DNA of 41,866 nt from Alphaproteobacteria bacterium (lineage in GTDB: Bacteria; Pseudomonadota; Alphaproteobacteria; Rickettsiales; JAIXRX01). Position 1 is the first letter of the stretch; every line of letters begins with the position of its first letter. Below the pieces are notes generated by a model. It saw only the letters and a list, made by a program, of their open reading frames with translations, was not told the origin of the DNA and did no database searches. The stretch covers positions 1 to 41,866 of the forward strand of contig JAIXRX010000035.1 of assembly GCA_027485005.1 (NCBI GenBank), in the 5' to 3' direction. The translations under genes were made by a program, and so were the position numbers. This document shows, piece by piece, positions 1 through 6,879 of this stretch.

Positions 1-1596
1 AACAGCGCCAAACGCCATGAGGTGCGCGAACAGTTAAAGCAATTACCGGATGTGGAGCGCGCGCTTTCCCGCCTTAGCCTTGGGCGTGGCGGCCCGCGCG
101 ACGCGCAGGCGATTTTAGTTGGCCTTAAAACCGCACAGGCGCTGCGAGAAACATTGTATGATGCCATAGAAAACCCCGCGCTTAAAAACGTACTCGGGGC
201 GTTGGTGCCATCAGACGCGCTAGTGGCGCAGTTGGAAAAAACATTAGCGGATGAATTGCCGCTACAAGCCCGAGATGGCGGGGTGGTGCGCGCAGGGTTT
301 CATGCCGCACTCGATGAATTTAGAAACTTGCGTGACCACGGCAAACAGCGCATTGCCGCCCTGCAAGCCGAGTATCAGACGCAAAGCGGCATTGCGACCT
401 TGAAGATTAAGTTCAATCATGTGCTGGGGTATTTTATTGAAATTACCAATAGCCACCAAAGCAAAGTGCCGGCTGAATTTATTCATCGGCAAACGGTGGC
501 GAGCGCGCTGCGCTACACCACCACTACGTTAGGCGAGCTGGAACGCAACCTGAAAGATGCCGCCGACAAGGCACTGGCGCTTGAGCAGGAGATTTTTGGT
601 GCCTTACTGCAAGCGGTGCTGGCGCAGGCCAGCCACATTACTACCACTGCTCGCGCGATGGCGCAGTTGGACGTCTTGGCGGCGCTCGCGCATTTGGCGC
701 AGAAACAACATTATGTGCGCCCGAAAATGGACGACGGGTTGGCATTTGAAGTGGAAGAGGGGCGTCACCCTGTGGTGGAAATTCACCGCGCGAAAGCGGG
801 CGAGGGGGCGTTTATTGGCAATGATTGCGCGTTGGCAGCAGGTGAGCGCTTGTGGTTGCTAACAGGGCCGAACATGGCGGGTAAATCCACGTTCTTACGG
901 CAAAATGCCTTGATTGTTCTGCTCACGCAGATGGGCAGTTTTGTGCCCGCCAAGCGCGCCCATATTGGGGTGGTGGACAAGTTATTTAGCCGTGTTGGCG
1001 CGTCGGACGATCTGGCGCGCGGCCGCAGCACCTTCATGGTGGAGATGGTAGAAACTGCCACCATCCTACACCAAGCAACAGAGCGCTCTTTGGTGATTCT
1101 GGACGAGATTGGGCGCGGCACAGCGACGTTTGACGGCATGGCAATTGCTTGGGCAGTGGTGGAATATCTGCACAATACCAATAAGTGTCGTGGTCTGTTT
1201 GCCACCCATTACCACGAGCTTAATGCGCTGCGCGAAAATTTGCCGCATCTTGGTGCCTTCCATATGCAGGTGAAAGAGTGGAAAGGCGAGGTGATTTTTC
1301 TGCACACGGTGGGGCGCGGCGGGGCAGATCGTTCTTATGGTGTGCATGTGGCTAAACTCGCCGGGTTGCCGACGGCGGTGGTGGCGCGCGCGCAAGAGCA
1401 GCTGGCGTGGCTGGAACAAAAGCCAGTGCAGGCCAAACAGGCGGAATTGGCATTGTTTGATGCCCCAGCCCCGGCAGTCAGTGAGCCACCAGCCTCCAAT
1501 CTGTTGGCAGCGGCGCTGGCGGAACTGGAGCCTGATGAAATGTCCCCAAAATCTGCGCTGGAAGCCATTTATCGGTTGAAAAAACTAATTTCTTAA
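1..1596 (+). CDS. mutS: DNA mismatch repair protein MutS (3' part)
   Basis: The reading frame is open from base 1, so the 5' part lies outside the window; 531 codons are visible. This is the mismatch-recognising ATPase of methyl-directed repair. The visible part covers the lever/clamp region and the full ATPase domain: Walker A GPNMAGKSTF around 868-897, Walker B LVILDEIGRG around 1093-1122, and the signature ATHYHEL near 1200-1220. The C-terminus has the usual low-complexity linker and ends LEAIYRLKKLIS, the helix-turn-helix dimerisation tail. Nothing looks damaged. It is followed after 121 bp by rpmF on the same strand. Confidence 0.97.
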   Translation, partial: NSAKRHEVREQLKQLPDVERALSRLSLGRGGPRDAQAILVGLKTAQALRETLYDAIENPALKNVLGALVPSDALVAQLEKTLADELPLQARDGGVVRAGFHAALDEFRNLRDHGKQRIAALQAEYQTQSGIATLKIKFNHVLGYFIEITNSHQSKVPAEFIHRQTVASALRYTTTTLGELERNLKDAADKALALEQEIFGALLQAVLAQASHITTTARAMAQLDVLAALAHLAQKQHYVRPKMDDGLAFEVEEGRHPVVEIHRAKAGEGAFIGNDCALAAGERLWLLTGPNMAGKSTFLRQNALIVLLTQMGSFVPAKRAHIGVVDKLFSRVGASDDLARGRSTFMVEMVETATILHQATERSLVILDEIGRGTATFDGMAIAWAVVEYLHNTNKCRGLFATHYHELNALRENLPHLGAFHMQVKEWKGEVIFLHTVGRGGADRSYGVHVAKLAGLPTAVVARAQEQLAWLEQKPVQAKQAELALFDAPAPAVSEPPASNLLAAALAELEPDEMSPKSALEAIYRLKKLIS

Positions 1597-1717
1597 GAAT
1601 ACGCGTAAAAACGCTGGATTTATGTTGTGAAAAGAGTATAAAGCGCCCCTCACGATTAAAATAACAGGCGCGTCATGTGCGCCCCGAAATTGTATAGAAA
1701 GACGAAAGGACTTAGCC

Positions 1718-1900
1718 ATGGCTGTTCCAAAACGTAAAACGACCCCTTCTAAACGTGGTATGCGCCGCGCGCACAAAGCCTTGCGTGGCACCAACATCAT
1801 TGAAGGTGCTGAAACCGGCGAACAAAAACGCCCTCACCACGTTTCTCCCGACGGCCATTACAACGGTCGTCAGGTGACGAAAGAAAAAGTAAACCGCTAA
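1718..1900 (+). CDS. rpmF: 50S ribosomal protein L32
   Basis: A 60-residue protein beginning MAVPKRKTTPSKRGMRRAH, the standard bacterial L32 N-terminus, with the basic composition of a ribosomal protein. It belongs to the large subunit near the peptidyl-transferase exit region. A good ribosome binding site (GAAAGGA) precedes the ATG. It is followed 13 bp later by plsX, the usual rpmF-plsX-fabH arrangement coupling ribosome and lipid synthesis. It ends GRQVTKEKVNR, without the C-terminal cysteine pair found in zinc-binding L32 variants. Confidence 0.96.
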   Translation: MAVPKRKTTPSKRGMRRAHKALRGTNIIEGAETGEQKRPHHVSPDGHYNGRQVTKEKVNR

Positions 1901-1913
1901 TCTTTCATTAGCT

Positions 1914-2993
1914 GTGAGCAATGATTCTTTGCATGCGTCGGCATCTTTGCCGATTGCCTTAGATTGCTTAGGTGGCGACAATGCACCCTTCTGCGTGATA
2001 GAGGGAGCTTTGCTTGCTCATAAGCGCTACCCAGACTTGCGCTTTGTGCTTTTCGGCCCAAAAGACGCGTTGGAAAAACTTCTTTCAAAACATGAATCTT
2101 TACGCGCGCAATGTGACATTGAGCATTGTGACCAAGGTATTGCTGCGGACGAAAAGCCTTCTCAGGCCGTGCGCAAAGGCCGTGCCAGCAGCATGTGGCG
2201 TGCGATTGAAGCAGTGCGTGATGGCCGTGCATCGGCGATTATTTCTGCTGGGAATACCGGCGCACTCATGGCGTTTAGCAAACTCATTCTCAAAACCTTG
2301 CCAGGTATTTATCGCCCTGCGATTGTTGGCCGCATGCCGACGTCCAATGGCGAATGTGTGATGTTGGATCTTGGGGCGAATGTGGAATGTGACGCGCAAA
2401 CGCTGCAACAATTCGCTTTTATGGGGAGCGCCTTTGCCCGCGTCGTACTCGAAAAAGAAAATCCAAGTGTGGGGCTTTTAAATATTGGTTCGGAAATGTC
2501 CAAAGGCAAAGAAGAGCTAAAAGAAGCCTATCAACTATTAGATGCAGAGAAATCCTTTAACTTTCTAGGTTTTGTAGAAGCGCATGACATCGGTCATGGC
2601 CGCATTGACGTGGTGGTGACGGACGGATTTACCGGTAATGTCGCGCTGAAAATGTTGGAAGGCACAGCCTCGATGATTCGTTCATTTATCAAAGAAAGTT
2701 TCATGAGTTCCTTGTGGTCAAAATTATCGTATATTGTGGCAAAAGGCACGATTGCTAAATTGCGCAAGCGGGTGGACCCACGAAAATATAATGGTGCTAT
2801 GTTTATTGGCTTGAACGGGATTTCTATTAAAAGTCATGGCTCGGCGGATGGGTATAGTTTTTACCACGCGATTAAAGTCGGCTTGGGCATGGTCAATAAC
2901 AATCTAAACGCTCGTTTGCTAGCGGAGCTTGACGCGTCTGGTGCATTGCTGGACGCAGCAGATGCCGAAGATAAAGTGGTAGAACTCGCATGA
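1914..2993 (+). CDS. plsX: Phosphate acyltransferase PlsX
   Basis: PlsX makes acyl-phosphate from acyl-ACP for the PlsX/PlsY route of phospholipid synthesis and acts at the cytoplasmic face of the membrane. The protein has 359 residues, the normal family length. It has the N-terminal ALDCLGGDNAP segment (usually xDAMGGDxAP), SAGNTGA in the middle and the conserved VTDGFTGNVALK segment. The start is a GTG 13 nt after rpmF; an ATG a few bases downstream is out of frame, so GTG is preferred. The stop overlaps the fabH start by 4 nt (ATGA), implying translational coupling. Confidence 0.95.
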   Translation: MSNDSLHASASLPIALDCLGGDNAPFCVIEGALLAHKRYPDLRFVLFGPKDALEKLLSKHESLRAQCDIEHCDQGIAADEKPSQAVRKGRASSMWRAIEAVRDGRASAIISAGNTGALMAFSKLILKTLPGIYRPAIVGRMPTSNGECVMLDLGANVECDAQTLQQFAFMGSAFARVVLEKENPSVGLLNIGSEMSKGKEELKEAYQLLDAEKSFNFLGFVEAHDIGHGRIDVVVTDGFTGNVALKMLEGTASMIRSFIKESFMSSLWSKLSYIVAKGTIAKLRKRVDPRKYNGAMFIGLNGISIKSHGSADGYSFYHAIKVGLGMVNNNLNARLLAELDASGALLDAADAEDKVVELA

Positions 2994-3955
2994 GTATTCG
3001 CAGTGTGATTGTTGGGCTGGGAAGCTATTTGCCAGAAAAAATTCTAACGAATACCGAGCTTGCTGAGCGTGTGGACACCAATGATGCATGGATTGTGGAA
3101 CGCACGGGTATTAAGCAGCGCCACATTGCCGCGGAAGGTCAGGTGACGTCTGATTTAGCGACCGAAGCGGCCAAAGCCGCGCTCAAAGACGCAGGTCTTA
3201 CGCCTAATGACATTGATATTGTGCTGGTAGCCACCAGCACTGCAGATGACACCATGCCAGCAACGGCCGTGCATGTGCAGCATAAATTGGGTATGACCCG
3301 TGGTGCGGCCTTTGATTTTCAGGCGGCCTGTTCTGGCTTTGTCTATGGCTTACACATGGCGGACGCTTTCTTGCGTGCGGGCAGCGCCAAGCGTATTTTG
3401 GTGGTTGGCGCAGAAACTTTTTCTCGCGTAGTGGACTGGAATGATCGCGGCACCTGCATTTTGTTTGGTGACGGTGCGGGTGCGGTTGTTGTGGAAGCGA
3501 GCGAAGGCGAAACCACGCGTGGCATTTTACATTCAGAAATTTTTTCGGACGGGCAGTATGCGGCGTTGCTGGGCACTACAGGCGGCACCTCTCGCACACA
3601 AACCACCGGTGTGGTGACCATGCAAGGCAAAGAAGTTTTCCGTCATGCGGTGAGCAAAATGGCCGACGTGGTCGAGCGCAGCTTAAAAGCTACAGGACAT
3701 ACGGTAGCAGATTTAGATTTCGTCGCGGCGCATCAGGCTAATGCCCGCATTCTGTCGTCCGTGGCAGAAAAACTTGGGCTTCCCGCTGAAAAAGCGCTGG
3801 TGAGTGTGGACATGCATGGCAACACCTCAGCGGCCTCAATTCCGCTCGCACTGGCGGCTGCAAAGGCCCAAGGGCGCCTAAAAGAAGGCCAGCTTTTGGC
3901 CTTGCCTGCCTTGGGTGCAGGCCTTACATGGGGCAACTGTTTGCTCCGTTGGTAG
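2990..3955 (+). CDS. fabH: 3-oxoacyl-[ACP] synthase III (FabH)
   Basis: FabH (KAS III) condenses acetyl-CoA with malonyl-ACP to start fatty acid synthesis. The 321 residues carry the complete catalytic triad: Cys114 in QAACSGFVYG, His248 in AAHQANARI, Asn278 in MHGNTSAASIP. The C-terminal GAGLTWGNCLLRW is the family signature. It overlaps plsX by 4 nt and probably shares its transcript. A separate promoter precedes the next gene, ihfA. Confidence 0.97.
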   Translation: MSIRSVIVGLGSYLPEKILTNTELAERVDTNDAWIVERTGIKQRHIAAEGQVTSDLATEAAKAALKDAGLTPNDIDIVLVATSTADDTMPATAVHVQHKLGMTRGAAFDFQAACSGFVYGLHMADAFLRAGSAKRILVVGAETFSRVVDWNDRGTCILFGDGAGAVVVEASEGETTRGILHSEIFSDGQYAALLGTTGGTSRTQTTGVVTMQGKEVFRHAVSKMADVVERSLKATGHTVADLDFVAAHQANARILSSVAEKLGLPAEKALVSVDMHGNTSAASIPLALAAAKAQGRLKEGQLLALPALGAGLTWGNCLLRW

Positions 3956-3962
3956 GAAGTAT

Positions 3963-3990
3963 TTGCTTTTATTGCCTTTTTCTCTATAAT
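3963..3990 (+). promoter_or_regulatory. Sigma70-type promoter for ihfA
   Basis: TTGCTT (3963-3968) and a perfect TATAAT (3985-3990) are separated by 16 bp, between the fabH stop and the ihfA start. This implies that ihfA can be transcribed independently of the lipid operon. An AAAGGGG ribosome binding site lies just before the ihfA ATG. The same hexamers with the same spacing occur before the OmpA-domain gene at 38157. Confidence 0.6.
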
Positions 3991-4044
3991 CGTCTTTCAT
4001 AAGCGCATTTATCATCCATATGAGACGATTCAAAGGGGATAGAC

Positions 4045-4377
4045 ATGACCGAAGAGAAAACCATTACCCGTGCGGATTTAAGTAACGCTGTGTACCGCGA
4101 GGTCGGCGTGTCTTCGACAGAGTCAATGAATCTGGTGGATGCTTTTTTTGAAGAGCTCGCAAGCGCTTTTGAAAAAGGTGAATCAGTGAAACTCTCATCC
4201 TTCGGTACCTTCGCATTGCGCAAGAAAAAAGAGCGCGTGGGTCGCAATCCCAAAACAGGTGTGGAAGTGGCAATTACCCCGCGTACGGTGCTTACTTTCA
4301 ATGCGTCGAATATCTTGAAACAAGAAGTGAATGATGCGTTGGTCAAAGCAGAAAATGCTAGCGCCGTACAAAGCTAG
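4045..4377 (+). CDS. ihfA: Integration host factor subunit alpha
   Basis: IHF is a DNA-bending heterodimer. The 110-residue protein matches the HU/IHF fold. It begins with the ITRADLSNAVYREVG helix, contains GESVKLSSFGTFALRKK, and has the DNA-binding arm with GRNPKTGVEVAITPRTVLTF. It is about 10 residues longer than the E. coli subunit at the C-terminus. In Mu, IHF/HU assists transposition and repressor control, so the host gene near this prophage may be functionally relevant, although the proximity itself is chance. Confidence 0.93.
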   Translation: MTEEKTITRADLSNAVYREVGVSSTESMNLVDAFFEELASAFEKGESVKLSSFGTFALRKKKERVGRNPKTGVEVAITPRTVLTFNASNILKQEVNDALVKAENASAVQS

Positions 4378-4385
4378 TTTTACCC

Positions 4386-4856
4386 ATGGCGCAATTTGAT
4401 TTATTGGATTTAACGGGCGATCCGGAACCGCGTTTTACAAATGCAGACGACCCGCAAGCAAAGTCACCGCTGGCATACCGCACCATTTCTGAGGTGGCCG
4501 AGATGCTCAAAGTTCCCGTGCATGTTTTGCGCTTTTGGGAAACAAAATTTTCGCAATTAAAACCCACGAAAGCCAAAGGTGGACGCCGTTATTATCGGCC
4601 GGAAGATATTGCGCTACTTAAGCAGATTTACGAATTGCTTTATGGTCGTGGATTTACGATTAAAGGTGCAGAAATTGTTCTTTCAGGAGTGGCGGAGGAA
4701 AATGCTGCTCTGCAAGTGGCCGCAGACATACGTGCGAATGCCGCGCATCTTCCAACGCTTTCACCAGTGAAAATTGGCGAAATGCGCCGCGAGCTGGAAA
4801 CAGCACTTGCAGAACTAAAACATCTGCGGCATACCCTTGCTCCATACCGTCCTTAG
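4386..4856 (+). CDS. MerR-family transcriptional regulator
   Basis: The 156-residue protein has a MerR-type winged helix at about residues 30-95: YRTISEVAEMLKVPVHVLRF, then ETKF, GGRRYYRPEDIALL and a second helix. The C-terminal half (about 100-156) is helical and lacks the cysteines of metal-sensing MerR proteins. It starts 8 bp after ihfA. The ihfA-merR pair is a common alphaproteobacterial arrangement whose target is not established from the sequence. Confidence 0.88.
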   Translation: MAQFDLLDLTGDPEPRFTNADDPQAKSPLAYRTISEVAEMLKVPVHVLRFWETKFSQLKPTKAKGGRRYYRPEDIALLKQIYELLYGRGFTIKGAEIVLSGVAEENAALQVAADIRANAAHLPTLSPVKIGEMRRELETALAELKHLRHTLAPYRP

Positions 4857-4870
4857 GTCGTTATTTTTTG

Positions 4871-4890
4871 TCGGGGTGTAGCGCAGCCTG
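4871..4890 (+). repeat. Truncated copy of the tRNA-Pro 5' end
   Basis: TCGGGGTGTAGCGCAGCCTG at 4871-4890 matches 4962-4981, the 5' end of the intact tRNA-Pro, at 19 of 20 positions (T for C at position 7). Similarity stops inside the D-loop, and the sequence that follows cannot form the rest of a tRNA. It looks like a partial duplication or the scar of a past rearrangement at this tRNA. Confidence 0.65.
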
Positions 4891-4962
4891 CCCCCGCGAG
4901 ACGTTGGCGAGCGGATAGCAATATCGCGCGAACAGGCGTCTTAGATTTTGTGCTGTATGTGT

Positions 4963-5039
4963 CGGGGCGTAGCGCAGCCTGGTAGCGCGTCCGTCTGGGG
5001 GGCGGGAGGTCGCAGGTTCAAATCCTGTCGCCCCGACCA
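4963..5039 (+). tRNA. tRNA-Pro (anticodon GGG)
   Basis: 77 nt including an encoded CCA. The acceptor stem CGGGGCG pairs with CGCCCCG, the D-stem is GCGC/GCGC, and the anticodon stem TCCGT/GCGGG (with two G-U pairs) encloses CTGGGGG with GGG at the anticodon. The T-stem GCAGG/CCTGT has the standard TTCAAAT loop. It reads proline codons CCC/CCU. It is followed immediately by a strong hairpin. Confidence 0.95.
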
Positions 5040-5079
5040 TTTAACAAAAGAGCCGCTTTATGCGGCTCTTTTGTTAAAT
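5039..5079 (+). terminator. Hairpin terminator after tRNA-Pro
   Basis: A perfect 18-bp stem (5039-5056 with 5062-5079) and a 5-nt loop. The descending arm contains CTCTTTTGTT, so it can act as an intrinsic terminator in the + direction. The symmetric flanks (AACAAAAG...CTTTTGTT) may let it act in both directions. Confidence 0.75.
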
Positions 5080-5133
5080 GCTTTGGCTCCAGTCTTTTCA
5101 CCTTTGAAGCAGGTTCAGTTGATATGTCATAAA

Positions 5134-5138
5134 ACTGT
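5134..5138. repeat. Target-site duplication ACTGT (phage right end)
   Basis: ACTGT immediately outside the right terminus; the same five bases follow the left terminus at 37591-37595. A 5-bp duplication is the length produced by Mu-type transposition. Removing the prophage and one copy restores a continuous host sequence ...CATAAA-ACTGT-CATTTG.... Confidence 0.88.
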
Positions 5139-5190
5139 TGTAGCGCGACACTTAGTTTGTCATGACACGACACTTAGTTTGTCCTAAGTG
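5139..5190. other. Phage right end with transposase binding sites R1 and R2
   Basis: TG at 5139 is followed after 7 nt by the 16-mer CGACACTTAGTTTGTC at 5146-5161 and again, identically, at 5168-5183. The 22-bp pitch equals two helical turns, so both sites face the same side of the DNA. A partial inverted copy CTAAGTG follows at 5184-5190. This is the expected form of a MuA-type right end; binding itself is inferred. Confidence 0.8.
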
Positions 5191-5200
5191 CCTGCGCCAC

Positions 5201-5929
5201 TTAAACCTCCATTAATTCCTGCTTTAATGGTTCCTCAAGATGCCCCAAAAGGTCGCCTTGGCGATACGCATCCTCAATGCGCTTACATGCCATATCAAAG
5301 TAGCGCTCATCTAGCTCGATGCCGATAAACTTTCGGCCCATCAGTGCGCACGCCACTCCAGTGCTTCCACTGCCCATAAAAGGGTCAAGCACCGTGTCGC
5401 CGACGTTCGTGGAGTGAGCCACCATTCCCTTTAAAAGGGGCAGCGGTTTTTGATGTGGGTGGGTCTCGGCCGTATGCTGCGGAATGGAAAAGCGCTGCAC
5501 ATCTGAGAAGTCTTTGCGGCGATAGGTAGGCTTGCCTTTTTCTAGCACCAGGATGATCTCATGTGCCGGACGGAAGTCGCTTCCTAGCTTCATGCCGTTT
5601 TTATCCCACACAACACTATGGCGCAGCTGCAGGTTCGAATAGCGGGCAATATAGGCTCGCAGGAAGTCCTGATGCTTCCAGTTGCTAAAGTTATACACCG
5701 TCGCGTTTTTCCGCAGGCAATGATAGACACCGCGAAGCATCGCACAATTCATCAGGGGATCGGCGTTGTTAGCTATGGTCTTATCAAACGTGCCATACCC
5801 AACATCTGCGCCGTCACCATAAGGTGGATCAGTGATCACGCAGTCCACGCGCTCGATGCGTGGTAGCTGTTCAAGGCAGTCCCCCATGTAAAGAGTGCAA
5901 TCACCAATAATTTCTTTTCTTGTTTTCAT
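5201..5929 (-). CDS. Phage DNA adenine methyltransferase (beta class)
   Basis: Predicted S-adenosylmethionine-dependent DNA methyltransferase. Motif IV DPPYGDG lies near the N-terminus (about residue 35) and motif I LDPFMGSGSTG near the C-terminus (about residue 190). This order marks the beta class, and DPPY favours N6-adenine over N4-cytosine. HQKPLPLL upstream of motif I is typical of the family. A start at 5929 is preferred because GGAG lies about 9 nt upstream; an ATG at 5944 would add 5 residues. It is the last gene before the right end, the position of mom in Mu, and probably protects phage DNA from host restriction. No partner nuclease is present. Confidence 0.88.
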   Translation of the reverse strand: MKTRKEIIGDCTLYMGDCLEQLPRIERVDCVITDPPYGDGADVGYGTFDKTIANNADPLMNCAMLRGVYHCLRKNATVYNFSNWKHQDFLRAYIARYSNLQLRHSVVWDKNGMKLGSDFRPAHEIILVLEKGKPTYRRKDFSDVQRFSIPQHTAETHPHQKPLPLLKGMVAHSTNVGDTVLDPFMGSGSTGVACALMGRKFIGIELDERYFDMACKRIEDAYRQGDLLGHLEEPLKQELMEV

Positions 5930-5944
5930 GTTCTTTTTCTCCAT

Positions 5945-6062
5945 AATCCGTCCACCCTGTCAGGGTGGTGGGTTGGCCTGAATCGGCCGGTTCAGATCAT
6001 GCGAGGTCTTGACTCGCGGTTTGGGGCGTTACAGCGCCTCAAACCCCGCCCAACGCGGGGAA
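5945..6062 (-). other. Hairpin-rich intergenic segment before the methyltransferase
   Basis: Five consecutive inverted repeats occupy 118 bp: CCCCGC/GCGGGG (6044-6060), GGTTTGGGGCG/CGCCTCAAACC (6018-6045, one G-T pair), GCGAG/CTCGC (6001-6017), GGCC/GGCC (5975-5988) and CCACCCT/AGGGTGG (5952-5968). The first lies just past the upstream stop codon and is followed by TTTG in the - direction, so it may terminate the late transcript. The others lie in the methyltransferase leader and could control its expression. Confidence 0.55.
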
Positions 6063-6064
6063 TT

Positions 6065-6463
6065 CTAGATACTTAAAATGGCAGGAATGAAAGCGCAGAC
6101 TGGTGCTGTAAGAAGCAGCGCCAGCAGCAGCTCTTGCTGACGGCGCTCACTCAAAAAAGCCCAGCGATGATGCTGGCAATACCCCACGATCCATGTAGCC
6201 ACGATGCCTATAGGCAGTGGATAGGCTGCCTTCACAGCAGCTAGGCTGCCAACCCCACGGATATAATCCAACTCGGCGCGTGCATGGGTGCCACGCCGGA
6301 AGCACACCCACCATGCCAGCGCAAATGGAATAAACTGAGCACCGCAGATAACCCCGACCGCTGCCGCCTGTGCCAAAATAATAATAGGCTTTTGGAGCTT
6401 GTCAGCCCCATGGCATACAGAAGCAATGGCTGCAATAATGGTGAATATAAGTATGCTGATCAT
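6065..6463 (-). CDS. Small phage membrane protein, unknown
   Basis: 132 residues from the ATG at 6463 (a TTG one codon upstream is less likely). Hydrophobic stretches are visible near residues 2-19, 24-55, 76-95 and 110-131, suggesting three or four membrane segments with charged loops (RRGTHARAELDY, SERRQQE). It follows the tail-fibre accessory gene by 9 nt and precedes the methyltransferase leader. A holin or superinfection-exclusion role is possible from size and topology but is not supported by any motif. Confidence 0.6.
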   Translation of the reverse strand: MISILIFTIIAAIASVCHGADKLQKPIIILAQAAAVGVICGAQFIPFALAWWVCFRRGTHARAELDYIRGVGSLAAVKAAYPLPIGIVATWIVGYCQHHRWAFLSERRQQELLLALLLTAPVCAFIPAILSI

Positions 6464-6472
6464 CAATGCGCT

Positions 6473-6865
6473 CTATTCAGAAGGGGATGTAGTTTTCAGG
6501 CCTTGCCCGGCCAACAATCTCGCGCGCAGGGCCTTTTTTTCTTCCAAAATGTCACGGTTGCGCGGGTGCAACTTTGCCACGTCAAAACCAGTTGCTTCCC
6601 AATGATCTTCCAGTGAACGGGGCAAGTAAATGTCGAGCTCTTTTAAACGCGCTTTTTCTTTTAGACCAGGCCAACCCGCCGGATACTGGTCAATAAAGAC
6701 CTGCTGCAGCAACTCTTCGCTGGCAATTTTCGTGGGTATATTTCCTCTCTCAACCCATGCTTTAAATGCAGGATTTCTATTAGAGACGTAGGCTGCTTCA
6801 GCACTTGACCAAAGCTTATTTTCAATGCCAGCAACAAGCCAGTACCAGGAGGTAGGGTTAAACAT
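6473..6865 (-). CDS. Probable tail-fibre accessory protein
   Basis: 130 residues with a good ribosome binding site (AAAGGAAATAGCTT-ATG). The N-terminal part (WYWLVAG, SSAEAAYV, NPAFKAWVERG, PTKIASEE) resembles small proteins found after tail-fibre genes in many phages. The C-terminal half is charged and probably helical. Its place directly after the fibre gene, where Mu has its fibre assembly gene U, suggests a chaperone or fibre-tip role. No definite family was recognised. Confidence 0.55.
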   Translation of the reverse strand: MFNPTSWYWLVAGIENKLWSSAEAAYVSNRNPAFKAWVERGNIPTKIASEELLQQVFIDQYPAGWPGLKEKARLKELDIYLPRSLEDHWEATGFDVAKLHPRNRDILEEKKALRARLLAGQGLKTTSPSE

Positions 6866-6879
6866 AAGCTATTTCCTTT

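Noticed and set aside
4963..5139. tRNA-Pro as an integration site of the prophage
   Set aside because: No integrase is encoded, no tRNA 3' duplicate is found at the other end, and the true ends with a 5-bp duplication lie 100 bp away.
5136..5145. GTTGTAGCG at the right end as a third Mor-type half site
   Set aside because: Only one arm is present, no pairing CTACAA arm at the right distance, and the bases belong to the transposon terminus.
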